Positions 1-7,605 are shown, counted from the stretch's first letter. The stretch is 16,231 nt of DNA from Chloroflexota bacterium (GCA_902810755.1 CADDYT010000148.1:1-16231); one strand, 5' to 3'. Translations and numbers: made by a program. Notes: generated by a model from the sequence alone, not told the origin.

Positions 1-1520
1 GCCGTCGGTGGCTGCGTCGGGGATGGCGTGGGCGTAATGTCGGGAGTAGGTGTGGGCGTCGGGCTGCCGCCGTTTGTAAAGAAGGCGGGAATGACCTGTC
101 CGCGACTATCAACGGGTGCTGGCAGGCCAAGTTCGTACATGAAGTTGACGCTAAAGTCGTCGATCATCACGGTGGGGGTATAGGTCTGGCCCTGCACAAT
201 ACCGGGGCCGGCGAAGACGAAGGGAACGTGCCGGGTGCTGCCCAGGCCCGTACTGCCCGTGCCATAGAAGTTATCGTAGCTGGTGTGATCGTTCTCTGCC
301 TCATCAGAGACAATGGCGATGGCGGTATTACTCATGTAGTTGTTCTGTTGCAACCAGGTGAGCAACTGCCCCAACGCCTGATCGTCCCAGCTACTGGCCT
401 GTTGATAGAGGCCGCTGCTATCCTGCGGGCTGGTGTTTTCGACCGAGCTACCCTCGGCCTCGGTCACGGGCATATAAACCAGGAAGCCGTTGGGGTTAGA
501 GGCGTTCGAGGTGACGAAGTTTTCAACCTCTGTATCCCACTGCGTTGGTACGCCGTTGATGTTCTTTCCCAGAGAAATCTGATCGACGTTGGCGTCGGTA
601 ATATGGCCGGTAGGATAGTCGTTGCCGCCAATAACGGCGGTACTCATACCATAGCTTTTCGCTACGTCGAAAATGGACTCCTGCCCGAAAACTTCTGAGC
701 CATTGTACCAGATGTTGGTGTCCAGTCCATCCGGCTGGCCCCAGACTTTGCCGGGGGCGTCAGGCGTGCGCCATGCCGGGTAAGAGCCAACGGCAATCTG
801 GTAATGATCGATGGGCGACCAGCCATACTGCGTCCAGGCTTGCTGTGCCAGCACACCGCTCTGTGCCACCTGGTGAATAGATGGAGACTTATTCGCCATG
901 GATTGCGCGTCGCTGAACCACGAATCGTAGTAGGTCTCATCGAAGTCCACAATCAGCAGATTCTTTGCACGCCCGGCTGACACGGTGCGTGAGCCGACGA
1001 CGGAGATTGGCCTCAACTGGAAATTCACGGTGACGCTACCATTGACGTTCACCTGCATCTGCTGCGCATCCTTATAAAAAGGCTGCGTGCCACTGATCGT
1101 GTAGCGGTCCGCTTCCAGATTGTACGTGCCGGATGCGATGCCGCTGAAGCTATAGCTGCCATTGCTGGCTGTCGTTGTGTACTGTGCGGTGCCGCCTTTG
1201 GTGCCGTCGCTGATTCCAACCTGGGCGTTGGCTACCGGCTGGCCTGTCGTGGCATCGGTGACGACGCCGTTTACCGATGCCGACCCGGCGGCCAACCCCT
1301 GCTGGCGCGGCTTGAGCGATCCGGCAGGCAGATCATCGGTATCGCCGAAGGCGCTGGAAGGGATGTACTGCTGCATGTGCTGACTGCCTGATGGCGTTGT
1401 CTGTGCGGAAATAGTGTGAGGGATGATGATGAGCGATAGGATAACCAGCCCGCAAATTGTTGTAGTGCAGGCGATGGCGAGTTGGCGTTTACCGGGCCAA
1501 CGACCACTCTCTTTTTGCAC
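1..1520 (-). CDS. Secreted alkaline phosphatase superfamily protein with CnaB-type domain (partial, 3' end outside window)
   Basis: The first 506 residues are visible and the gene continues beyond base 1. The GTG start at 1518-1520 has GGAG six bases upstream; no ATG lies early in this frame. Residues 14-40 form a basic-then-hydrophobic signal peptide ending near TISAQ. Residues 83-170 look like a CnaB/carboxypeptidase-regulatory beta-sandwich (NGVVTDATTGQPVANAQV, then GSYSFSGIASGTYNL). From residue 187 an alkaline-phosphatase/phosphoesterase fold follows: LLIVDFDETYYDSW, later IVSDEAENDH (403-412) and RHVPFVFAGPG (430-440), which sit where metal-binding Asp/His residues occur in this superfamily. 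A Pro/Thr-rich linker begins at 486, so a further surface-anchoring or additional domain may lie outside the window. The substrate (phosphodiester, phospholipid or phosphomonoester) cannot be told. It is divergent from the PQQ-propeller lipoprotein gene. Superfamily fairly sure; exact activity unknown. Confidence 0.82.
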   Translation of the reverse strand, partial: MQKESGRWPGKRQLAIACTTTICGLVILSLIIIPHTISAQTTPSGSQHMQQYIPSSAFGDTDDLPAGSLKPRQQGLAAGSASVNGVVTDATTGQPVANAQVGISDGTKGGTAQYTTTASNGSYSFSGIASGTYNLEADRYTISGTQPFYKDAQQMQVNVNGSVTVNFQLRPISVVGSRTVSAGRAKNLLIVDFDETYYDSWFSDAQSMANKSPSIHQVAQSGVLAQQAWTQYGWSPIDHYQIAVGSYPAWRTPDAPGKVWGQPDGLDTNIWYNGSEVFGQESIFDVAKSYGMSTAVIGGNDYPTGHITDANVDQISLGKNINGVPTQWDTEVENFVTSNASNPNGFLVYMPVTEAEGSSVENTSPQDSSGLYQQASSWDDQALGQLLTWLQQNNYMSNTAIAIVSDEAENDHTSYDNFYGTGSTGLGSTRHVPFVFAGPGIVQGQTYTPTVMIDDFSVNFMYELGLPAPVDSRGQVIPAFFTNGGSPTPTPTPDITPTPSPTQPPT

Positions 1521-1535
1521 TCTCGACTCCTTATC

Positions 1536-1553
1536 TTGTACGTCTACGAACAA
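1536..1553. promoter_or_regulatory. Imperfect inverted repeat in divergent intergenic region
   Basis: The pattern TTGT-n-CGT-nn-ACG-n-ACAA matches on 14 of 18 positions. It lies 16-33 bases upstream of the GTG start of the phosphatase-like gene, in the 174-base region shared with the divergent lipoprotein gene. It could be an operator for either gene. No regulator is encoded nearby and I found no convincing -35/-10 pair around it. Confidence 0.25.
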
Positions 1554-1694
1554 ACAGAAAAAGGTATGCTCCATCCCAAATAAACAGGCTTCCACTGTGT
1601 CTTTAGCGGTCTATTGTCTGCGATTTCCACCCAATCCTCCGTTACGGGCCGTTTAGTAGGGCAGAATACTCGTGTTGAGCGAAAGGGAAACGGT

Positions 1695-2909
1695 GTGTGG
1701 CGAAGACTGCCATTATTAACAGGCATGCTTACCGGCTTGATATTTTTCACATCCTGTAGCGCGCATATAGCTTCTCAGTCGGCATCCAGAACTACCGGTA
1801 TTCAGGTAAACCGCGTTATTGCTGCCTCATTACTGCAAGGCTCGCATACTGGCGACTGGCCGCTTTCTGGCTATGACCCTGGACACACGAGCTACGTTGA
1901 CGCGGCAGTGCAGGCGCGGCCAATTCAGGGGAGGGTGAGCTGGACGCAGCGGCCCGGCTCGCTGTTTTCGTCTCCGATAGCCGGGCAGGGGCTTGTCTAT
2001 ATTGCCAGTACGAATGGCAACCTTTACGCGCTGCGCCAGGATAGCGGGGCAATTGTCTGGCATGTGCATATTAATAGCTATCTGACCGATGCTACACCTG
2101 CGCTGGAAGGCAAGGTATTGTTTGTGGCGGAAGAAGGTACTACGCTGGCCGCGCTCAATGCCCTGACAGGTGAGCGTTACTGGGCGGTTCCTCTCTCTGA
2201 GAAAATCCAGGCTCCGCCGCTCGTCGTTGGCAGGCGCGTGCTAGTCGCCTCGCTTACCACACTCTGGAGCATGGACGCGACGAGCGGTCGACTGCTGTGG
2301 AAATATCATTATGGCGCGGTTGGCTGGCCCACGACTGCCGCGCCGACGGCGGCCGGAACAACTGTCTATTTCGGGGCTGGCTCATCCACCAGGCTGTGGG
2401 CGCTGAATTTGCTCAACGGGCATGTCCTCTGGTCGTTTGATACCCACGACCGCATCACCGGCGCGGCCATTGTGCAGGGGCAGATGTTGTATATGGCGAC
2501 CTGGCAAGGCACTATCTTCGCGCTGGCACGCGCAACGGGTGCGTTACGCTGGTCATATGCCCTGAACAGGGGCCAGCAATCGGTGGTGGATGGCGTGGGT
2601 GGCAGCATGGCGCTGGCGGACAATCGACTCTATGCAGGTGACTATCGCGGTGCGATTATCTGCCTGGATGCCGCTTCCGGCAAGCTGGAGTGGCGCTATG
2701 CAACGGGCGCGCAGGTGCTGGCAACGCCTATTATCGCCGCCGGTCGCGTCTATATCGGCTCTGACGATGGCTACTTTTATGCGCTGGATATGCGGACAGG
2801 GCGACCTGCCTGGCGTTACGCGACGGGCGCGGTGCGCGCTTCAGCCGTGCTGGCTGCCGGTCTGCTCTATGTGGGCAGCCTCAACGGCACGTTATATGCG
2901 TTTTCGTGA
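1695..2909 (+). CDS. PQQ-type beta-propeller lipoprotein
   Basis: The protein is 404 residues from the GTG at 1695, which has an AAAGGGA element about eight bases upstream. The frame is open back to a TTG at 1614, but the 1695 start gives a clean lipoprotein signal: two Arg, a hydrophobic core, then lipobox FTSC with lipidated Cys at residue 21. The mature part is about seven WD/PQQ-like blades with recurring units such as GLVYIASTNGNLYALRQDSG, VYIGSDDGYFYALDMRTGRP and LLYVGSLNGTLYAFS, each carrying the Gly-Trp docking pattern (AIVWHV, RYWAV, LLWKY, VLWSF, LRWSY, LEWRY, PAWRY). This matches PF13360/PF13570 families such as BamB-like proteins and PQQ-binding repeats. True PQQ binding or dehydrogenase activity is not shown: it is short for a PQQ dehydrogenase and has no cytochrome motif. 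A membrane-anchored scaffold or binding protein is more likely. The gene converges on the membrane-protein gene 33 bases downstream. Confidence 0.85.
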   Translation: MWRRLPLLTGMLTGLIFFTSCSAHIASQSASRTTGIQVNRVIAASLLQGSHTGDWPLSGYDPGHTSYVDAAVQARPIQGRVSWTQRPGSLFSSPIAGQGLVYIASTNGNLYALRQDSGAIVWHVHINSYLTDATPALEGKVLFVAEEGTTLAALNALTGERYWAVPLSEKIQAPPLVVGRRVLVASLTTLWSMDATSGRLLWKYHYGAVGWPTTAAPTAAGTTVYFGAGSSTRLWALNLLNGHVLWSFDTHDRITGAAIVQGQMLYMATWQGTIFALARATGALRWSYALNRGQQSVVDGVGGSMALADNRLYAGDYRGAIICLDAASGKLEWRYATGAQVLATPIIAAGRVYIGSDDGYFYALDMRTGRPAWRYATGAVRASAVLAAGLLYVGSLNGTLYAFS

Positions 2910-2942
2910 GCAATACGGCCATCGACCCCTACGGCATCCATA

Positions 2943-3800
2943 TCATCTATGGGCAAGTTTCCGGCGCAATTCACTTTGCAGGAAACGGGTGGTTCCCAGC
3001 AGAATGCACAGGAGCATGACTTCTCCGAAAAAGAAGTTGGTATCACCATCGGCAAGGCCGGGGATAGAGAGCAGCAGGATGATAAGCGGGGCGATTCCAA
3101 ACAGGAATGTAAGGCCCGGCACCACTTTCCAGCAAGATGGTCGCGCCCACCAGATCAGCACACTGAGAACATTGGCGATACCGGCAATCGCATCCTCGAT
3201 AGTGCTGAACGAACGACTATCCGCCGGTGTCAGGAAAAATAGCCCGGTCACGAAACAGATGACAATGATGGGGGCAATGCTGAAAAACCAGGCATCCCAG
3301 CGCCGTAGCGGTATTCGCTCAATGGAGAGGCAGGTATAGCAGCCGAGCAGCGCGCTGCTGAAAGCCGCGTCGAGGTGTGCCAGGATAGGCGCGTTGGGGC
3401 TGATACTGTGCAACGTGATAATCAGGTTGATGGCGGAGAAAATAGCCCAGATACAGCCAAAGATGCCGCCCAGACGTATCCAGACGGAACCCGTCTGGAC
3501 TATGATGACAACCCACATGATAAAAATGGGTATGAGATGAGCCAGAAGGATACCATTGCCTGCCAGATATCCATTATCCCGCGCCTGCACCAGTAAGCTG
3601 TCGGCGCTCAGTCCTACAACCAGGATGAGCGCAAAGATCACGATAAATCTGGGGGTCCAGATAACCCTTATCGGAACCTCGTCTGTACGCTGTGCCTGAT
3701 CTACCACTGGCTCCGGGGCGATTATTGTCTCCTGGTTCGCAGGCTCGGTGACAGTTTGCTCTCCTGTACCCATCGGTTCTATCTCAATGCTATCCGCCAT
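2943..3800 (-). CDS. Polytopic membrane protein of unknown function
   Basis: The product has 285 residues with an ATG start; AGGGA lies about nine bases upstream. Residues 1-45 are hydrophilic and acidic (Glu/Asp/Pro/Gln), probably a cytoplasmic tail. About eight hydrophobic segments follow, near 51-72, 83-102, 107-131, 141-160, 170-191, 203-218, 228-248 and 254-272, and a basic end (ELRRKLAHR) closes the protein. I recognise no catalytic motif or transporter signature. It is transcribed in the same direction as the radical SAM and glycosyltransferase genes but 127 bases away, with a perfect palindrome in the gap, so it may be separately regulated. It could be an accessory membrane protein for that pair or simply unrelated. 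The gene is real by its consistent hydrophobic pattern and by placement between good gene boundaries. Confidence 0.75.
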   Translation of the reverse strand: MADSIEIEPMGTGEQTVTEPANQETIIAPEPVVDQAQRTDEVPIRVIWTPRFIVIFALILVVGLSADSLLVQARDNGYLAGNGILLAHLIPIFIMWVVIIVQTGSVWIRLGGIFGCIWAIFSAINLIITLHSISPNAPILAHLDAAFSSALLGCYTCLSIERIPLRRWDAWFFSIAPIIVICFVTGLFFLTPADSRSFSTIEDAIAGIANVLSVLIWWARPSCWKVVPGLTFLFGIAPLIILLLSIPGLADGDTNFFFGEVMLLCILLGTTRFLQSELRRKLAHR

Positions 3801-3831
3801 CGCACTATTTCCCTGTGATTGTTGCCCGGTT

Positions 3832-3845
3832 TGCTTCGCGAAGCA
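3832..3845. promoter_or_regulatory. Perfect 14-base palindrome upstream of membrane-protein gene
   Basis: TGCTTCGCGAAGCA is fully self-complementary and lies 32-45 bases before the ATG at 3800. It could be an operator, a 5'-UTR hairpin in the mRNA, or a copy of a short palindromic repeat scattered in the genome. Self-complementary CTTCGCGAAG cores are common as dispersed repeats in some bacteria, so this cannot be settled from one copy. Confidence 0.35.
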
Positions 3846-3927
3846 TACGCTCTTGCTAGTTGTAACGTTTGAGGGCAGAGTTTGAACACAAAAACAAGAC
3901 CGGTAATGGTATATTGCTCAGCGATGC

Positions 3928-4611
3928 TTACCGAATATCGAGATACATGCGTTGCAATTGCGCGGCTGAGACGCCAAAGCGGTAGAGTGTGCGCAGGTAC
4001 CACATGAAGACCAGGCTGCGCACCAGGCCGAGCTTCTCGTGGCGGCGTGCAGAAGTCGTCACATATTGCGGCAGTAGCACCACTTTGCCAATCTGGCGCA
4101 GGCGTTTAATGATCTCCAGGTCTTCCATCAACGGCTGGTCGGGATAGCCGCCTATGCTCTGGAAACTGCTGGCGCGTATAAAATATGCCTGGTCGCCCGT
4201 AAAGAGCGTGCGCAGGCGAGAACGCAGGTTGACGCTGAAAGCGACAAGTCGGTAGGGCCAGAGGTCGCAATTGAAGCAGATACGAAAGGCTCCCCCGACC
4301 ACGCGCGGCGAGGCCAGGGCGCGCTCGATGGCGGCGAAGGCGTCGTCAGGCAGGCGCGTATCGGCGTGCAGGAAGATCAATGTCTCTCCGCAGGCAACCG
4401 CTGCTCCAGCGTTCATCTGTGTCGCGCGCCCCCGTGCTGAGCCGATAACCCGGCCATATTTTTCGGCTATCGAGACCGTCGCGTCGCTACTGCCGCCATC
4501 CACGATGATCAATTCGCAGTCATGGCCTCTGCACTGCCGTACCAGCCTGGCCAGCTGCTCTTCCAGTACCGCTTCCTCGTTCAATACCGGGATGATGATT
4601 GAGAAGCGCAT
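3928..4611 (-). CDS. Family 2 glycosyltransferase (TIGR04283-like, rSAM-associated transferase 2)
   Basis: The product has 227 residues. Its ATG start is preceded by GAGGAG at six-base spacing. The GT-A fold is plain: FSIIIPVLNEE at the N-terminus, VDGGSSDAT (37-45), RGRATQMNAGA (60-70), the DXD-equivalent LHADT (81-85), GDQAYFI (139-145) and GGYPDQPLMEDLE (154-166), with the acidic base candidate ED 163-164. The ARGRA.QMN.GA block is characteristic of the family called rSAM/selenodomain-associated transferase 2 (TIGR04283), whose donor and acceptor are generally unassigned. There is no membrane helix, so it acts in the cytoplasm or at the inner membrane face. It starts 23 bases after the stop of a radical SAM gene and is surely co-transcribed with it. 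It probably glycosylates the product of that enzyme or a related lipid or metabolite; that last step is inference. Confidence 0.88.
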   Translation of the reverse strand: MRFSIIIPVLNEEAVLEEQLARLVRQCRGHDCELIIVDGGSSDATVSIAEKYGRVIGSARGRATQMNAGAAVACGETLIFLHADTRLPDDAFAAIERALASPRVVGGAFRICFNCDLWPYRLVAFSVNLRSRLRTLFTGDQAYFIRASSFQSIGGYPDQPLMEDLEIIKRLRQIGKVVLLPQYVTTSARRHEKLGLVRSLVFMWYLRTLYRFGVSAAQLQRMYLDIR

Positions 4612-4634
4612 GATATCTCCTCATCAATGTTTGT

Positions 4635-6065
4635 CTATTCTTCTGCAATGTTTGCGACAACGGCTTTTGGACGGCGTGTCGGTAGCGGCACAAAGGCGCT
4701 TTCCGGCGCGTGTGGCTGCGCCGGTCGCATTTTCGCGTTGAGCGCGCAGAAGGACATGACCCCGCGTGGCGAGGCGTTGTGGAAGCAGCAGCGTTCGATG
4801 CGGCTCATATCGATGTCGCTTTCGTCCATGAAGGGTTTGACAAAGAGGGTGAGCGTCTTGCGACTCGTCCAGAAGGATGGGTCGGTACCGATGTGCGGCC
4901 AGAGCGTCTTGATCAGCTTGAGGCTGCCGCCGACGTTGGTAACGATCTGCGGCAGTACGGCAGAACGCCCGCGCGTGAGCATGCGTAGCGTCATATTCGG
5001 GCGCGGCCCCATCACTTCCATGAACTCTTGCAGCGTGAAATTGGGCGCGACCGGTTTGTAGCCGTCTTTTGTATATTTCAACAGAGTGAAGGTGTTGCAC
5101 AGGGGCGAACCTTCGCCGACGGGGAAGAACAGGTTCCGGGAAATGCCTGTCTGCTCCTCGATAAGCTTCAAAATGTCCGGCATGCGCAGCTTGCGCGGCT
5201 GCTGCTTCTGCTCATGGCCGTCTCGGTTGTCGATCTCGAAGCGACCAAAGGGCGTCGCGGCCTGGAAGGCGATGGCGCAGACGGTATCAGGATGTTTCCA
5301 CGCGAAATCGATCACCTGCTGTACCTGGTCGGTGTTGAGGCCGTCATAGAGCGAGACGGCCAGCGTTGAAGGCAGTTTGACACGCTCAAGAGCCGCGATG
5401 GCCTTCTCGCGTACTTCCCACAGGTCTTCGCCGCGTAGCCTGACAATATCTTCAGGCCGCGTGCTGTCGAATTGCAAATAGACTGAAGTGAAGCCCCAGC
5501 GTACCAGCTTTTCGGCAAAATCTGCCTCGCGGGCCAGGCGAATGCCATTGCTGACCATTTCGAGATGTCCGAAGCCCTTTTGCTTGACCAGCGCCGCGAT
5601 CTGCTCCAGGTCCTTGCGCACCGACGGCTCCCCACCCGATATTTGCAACGAGATTCCTTTGCCCTCAATGGCGATCAACTGATCCAGGCGCGTCTCGATC
5701 TCTTCCAGCGAGTAGTCGCGTTCCGAGGGGCTGGAATAAGCGTAGCACATGGGGCAGGTGAGGTTGCACCGCTCGGTCACTTCCAGAATCGCCAGCCCGG
5801 CAGGCTTGCGCAGTGGAAAGGGGGATAGGCCTCTGGAAATATCCGTATCGCCGCCATCGCCATAGCGGGCAATCATCATCTTCTCAACTTCGAACGATCT
5901 GCGATAGAAAGCGGCGTGATAGCCCAGATCGGTATCGGTCACGCCATGCACAGGGCAACTGCGCGAGAAAAAGACCTGCTCATTGTCGCGCACCTCGTAG
6001 ACGGCAGGCACGATTTCCCCGCAGGTCGAGCAAATACTGCGCGTCTGCTTCAGAATTTCAGCCAA
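4635..6065 (-). CDS. Cysteine-rich radical SAM enzyme (tetraether/membrane-spanning lipid synthase-like)
   Basis: The product has 476 residues. The TTG start at 6063-6065 has GGGAGG about nine bases upstream, and the N-terminal Cys motif supports it. An N-terminal zinc-ribbon/rubredoxin-like segment carries C12-x2-C15 and C37-P-V-H40-G. The radical SAM cluster motif is CNLTCPMC (C100, C104, C107), followed by the SAM-binding SGGEP (143-147) of a TIM-barrel core. Additional Cys are C263, C323, C426, C427 and C440, in a C-terminal CCFH...SFCALN block. This arrangement resembles the MJ0619/Tes group of archaeal tetraether synthases and their bacterial homologues proposed to join lipid tails; that is recalled family knowledge, not a search result. 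Alternative: another Cys-rich radical SAM maturase or methyltransferase-like enzyme. It heads a two-gene unit with a GT2 glycosyltransferase. No cobalamin-binding domain is seen. Confidence 0.82.
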   Translation of the reverse strand: MAEILKQTRSICSTCGEIVPAVYEVRDNEQVFFSRSCPVHGVTDTDLGYHAAFYRRSFEVEKMMIARYGDGGDTDISRGLSPFPLRKPAGLAILEVTERCNLTCPMCYAYSSPSERDYSLEEIETRLDQLIAIEGKGISLQISGGEPSVRKDLEQIAALVKQKGFGHLEMVSNGIRLAREADFAEKLVRWGFTSVYLQFDSTRPEDIVRLRGEDLWEVREKAIAALERVKLPSTLAVSLYDGLNTDQVQQVIDFAWKHPDTVCAIAFQAATPFGRFEIDNRDGHEQKQQPRKLRMPDILKLIEEQTGISRNLFFPVGEGSPLCNTFTLLKYTKDGYKPVAPNFTLQEFMEVMGPRPNMTLRMLTRGRSAVLPQIVTNVGGSLKLIKTLWPHIGTDPSFWTSRKTLTLFVKPFMDESDIDMSRIERCCFHNASPRGVMSFCALNAKMRPAQPHAPESAFVPLPTRRPKAVVANIAEE

Positions 6066-6106
6066 CGATTTCTCCCTCCCTTGTTTGCGGAAGATTACGA
6101 GCGTAC

Positions 6107-6132
6107 GGAGGTACTTCCTCCACTATAGTATA
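6107..6132 (-). promoter_or_regulatory. Possible promoter with small inverted repeat before the radical SAM gene
   Basis: Read on the minus strand, a TATACT -10-like hexamer (6127-6132) is followed by a GGAGG-n5-CCTCC inverted repeat (6107-6121), about 42-67 bases before the TTG start. The matching -35 is weak, so this is a tentative assignment. Confidence 0.25.
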
Positions 6133-6215
6133 CGACAGAAGGTAGAATATCCAGATTACCCCGAATTGCGTTCTCTATTGCAGAAACATGTACAGGACAG
6201 ATCAAGGGAAAGAAA

Positions 6216-6250
6216 GCGCACCGGCCACAATAGTGTTGCGGTCGGTGCGC
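6216..6250 (-). terminator. Rho-independent terminator of the TM-helix channel gene
   Basis: On the minus strand the arms GCGCACCGACC and GGCCGGTGCGC form an 11-base stem with one A/C mismatch around a 13-base loop. The stem is followed by TTTCTTTCCC. It lies 32 bases after the stop codon at 6282, the expected position for ending that transcript before the radical SAM promoter region. Confidence 0.75.
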
Positions 6251-6281
6251 CTGCTCGTTGACTTTTGCAATCACATGAAGA

Positions 6282-7208
6282 CTAGCGAATCTCAGGCCGG
6301 TTAAAGGGAACCTGCTGAGTAGCTTCATCGGCTTCAGATGCAGGACCTGGCTGGCTGTAGGTCGGCGGTTGCTGAACAGGCTGGCCGGGCTGAGTGTAGA
6401 TGGGTGGCTGCTGAACAGGCTGGCCGGGCTGCACGTAACCGGGGTTCGCTCCCGGCTGCGTATAGACGCCCGGTTCGCCCGGCACGTGGCCCGGCGCTGG
6501 CTGCTTTTGCATCTGCCCGGCGACGCTGCTAACCGTATTTTCCGTGCGGTTGAGCAGACGGCGGGCCGTGTCCTGACCGCCAAGCCCAAAGGCCAGACCG
6601 AAGGCCAGCGCGGAGCCGCCCACGATGGCCGTGAACAGGATGTTCATGATCGAGGGCGCGATCTTCAACTGCTCCAGGGCGACGATGGCCGCGAAGCCAA
6701 TGACGGCCCAGCGGGCAATGTTGGCGTAGAGATTCGGATTGCCCATGTTGGCGCTGGCCGTGGCGCCGCGCACAAGGCTGGCGACAAAGGTGCCGCCGAG
6801 GGCGCCCAGGAAGAGAACCAGGATGGCAACAAAGACATTCGGAATGTAGGCGATCAGCTCATTCAGGATGTTGCTGACGGCAGGGACCCCCAGCGCGTCG
6901 GCGGCAGGCACCAGGAAGATCAGGAACAGGAACCAGTAGACGATGGTTCCCAGGATACCGGCGGTATCCATGCGCACACCCATGCGCTGCTCCAGTCGTG
7001 TCAGGCCGATGCGCTCCGACAGGCGGTCAAAGCCAACCTTGCGCAACAGGTAGGTGACGCCTTTGCTCACCAGCGTTGCCACAATCCAGCCAACCAGCAA
7101 AATGACCAGAAAGCCGATCAGTTTGGGAATGAATTCAAGTAGCAGATTCAGGGCGTTGGTCAGCGCCGTGAATATTGCCTGAACCCAGTTTGTCACCACA
7201 ACAGGCAT
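6282..7208 (-). CDS. MscS-like conserved TM-helix membrane protein (small-conductance mechanosensitive channel-like)
   Basis: The product has 308 residues; the ATG has AGGAG at six-base spacing. Hydrophobic helices lie near 25-47, 86-107, 119-146, 163-180 and 187-210. The last is the pore-like GGSALAFGLAFGLGGQD (197-213), similar to the Gly/Ala-rich TM3 of MscS, followed by a basic RRLL. Internal repeats of the conserved TM-helix family (PF05552) fit. The large cytoplasmic beta-domain of classical MscS is missing; instead residues 235-308 are a Pro/Gln/Tyr/Gly-rich tail with two 13-residue repeats (QPGQPVQQPPIYT, then QPGQPVQQPPTYS). The likely role is osmotic stress release or a membrane scaffold, with the tail probably disordered and in the cytoplasm. 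It has its own terminator (6216-6250) and is therefore probably monocistronic. Confidence 0.85.
   Translation of the reverse strand: MPVVVTNWVQAIFTALTNALNLLLEFIPKLIGFLVILLVGWIVATLVSKGVTYLLRKVGFDRLSERIGLTRLEQRMGVRMDTAGILGTIVYWFLFLIFLVPAADALGVPAVSNILNELIAYIPNVFVAILVLFLGALGGTFVASLVRGATASANMGNPNLYANIARWAVIGFAAIVALEQLKIAPSIMNILFTAIVGGSALAFGLAFGLGGQDTARRLLNRTENTVSSVAGQMQKQPAPGHVPGEPGVYTQPGANPGYVQPGQPVQQPPIYTQPGQPVQQPPTYSQPGPASEADEATQQVPFNRPEIR
6358..6435. repeat. 39-base tandem coding repeat in the channel-gene tail
   Basis: Two near-identical 39-base units share the block GCTGAACAGGCTGGCCGGGC, starting at 6371 and again at 6410. They encode the 13-residue Pro/Gln/Tyr units of the C-terminal tail. 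The boundaries are approximate. Further degenerate units (GVYTQPGANPGYVQPG) lie upstream in the protein. Confidence 0.7.
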
Positions 7209-7270
7209 CGATTACTCCTTTCTTTCTGAAAATCTCAACTGTGAAGATAGCCATACTGTTTTCTGTCGAT

Positions 7271-7299
7271 AGCATAAGTCGCACGTTCTTCATATACAA
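7271..7299 (-). promoter_or_regulatory. Possible sigma-A type promoter for the TM-helix channel gene
   Basis: On the minus strand TTGTAT (7294-7299) and TATGCT (7271-7276) are separated by 17 bases, about 63 bases before the ATG. Both hexamers are imperfect. A TTGACT also overlaps just upstream but has no well-spaced partner. Confidence 0.3.
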
Positions 7300-7479
7300 G
7301 TCAACAATGAAAATGCTAAGCAAGCTCTTATTTGATGGGTAGTAGATGAGAGATAGATAGGAGAAAGATAAGAACAGGAGGAGGTTAAGATAGCAATGCC
7401 AGGAGAAATCAGCGCCGACATGTCATTGGGGGCGCCGCCAGGCAGCCGCTGAGGGGTCATGGCGCAGGGGGGTGAGGCA

Positions 7480-7500
7480 GGGCGGGGCAAGCTCCGGCCC
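7480..7500. repeat. Possible dispersed GC-rich REP-like hairpin
   Basis: GGGC-G-GGGG, loop CAAG, CTCC-G-GCCC folds with one mismatch and one G-U pair and is followed by TACGAAC. Hairpins of the form GGGCGGGGC..GCCC next to a CCTACG motif are typical of intergenic dispersed repeats in several bacterial genomes. Only one copy is in this window, so repetition is inferred from style only. Confidence 0.3.
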
Positions 7501-7605
7501 TACGAACAACGCAGCAAGTCGGTGTTGGTTCGTGGTTGGGAAGGAAGGGATGCAGCCTGCCCCCTGGCCTCCATGACCATACCGTGATAGAAGCCGATCC
7601 TTTCA

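Larger units (their letters stand above)
7209..7605. other. 397-base intergenic region, no gene seen
   Basis: The region separates two minus-strand genes. It holds a possible promoter for the channel gene (7271-7299), a purine-rich plus-strand tract (about 7338-7412) and a GC-rich part with a REP-like hairpin (7480-7500). The short open frames here have no coding character, and I see no clear terminator for the phosphoribosyltransferase gene. Confidence 0.6.

Noticed and set aside
1614..1694. Longer N-terminus of the propeller lipoprotein from the TTG at 1614
   Set aside because: It would place 27 hydrophilic residues before the lipoprotein signal peptide; the GTG at 1695 gives a normal signal and has an upstream Shine-Dalgarno-like element.
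2590..3339. 249-residue plus-strand frame spanning the end of the propeller gene and the membrane-protein gene
   Set aside because: It crosses the boundary of two well-supported convergent genes and has arbitrary Arg/Ser/Trp-rich composition.
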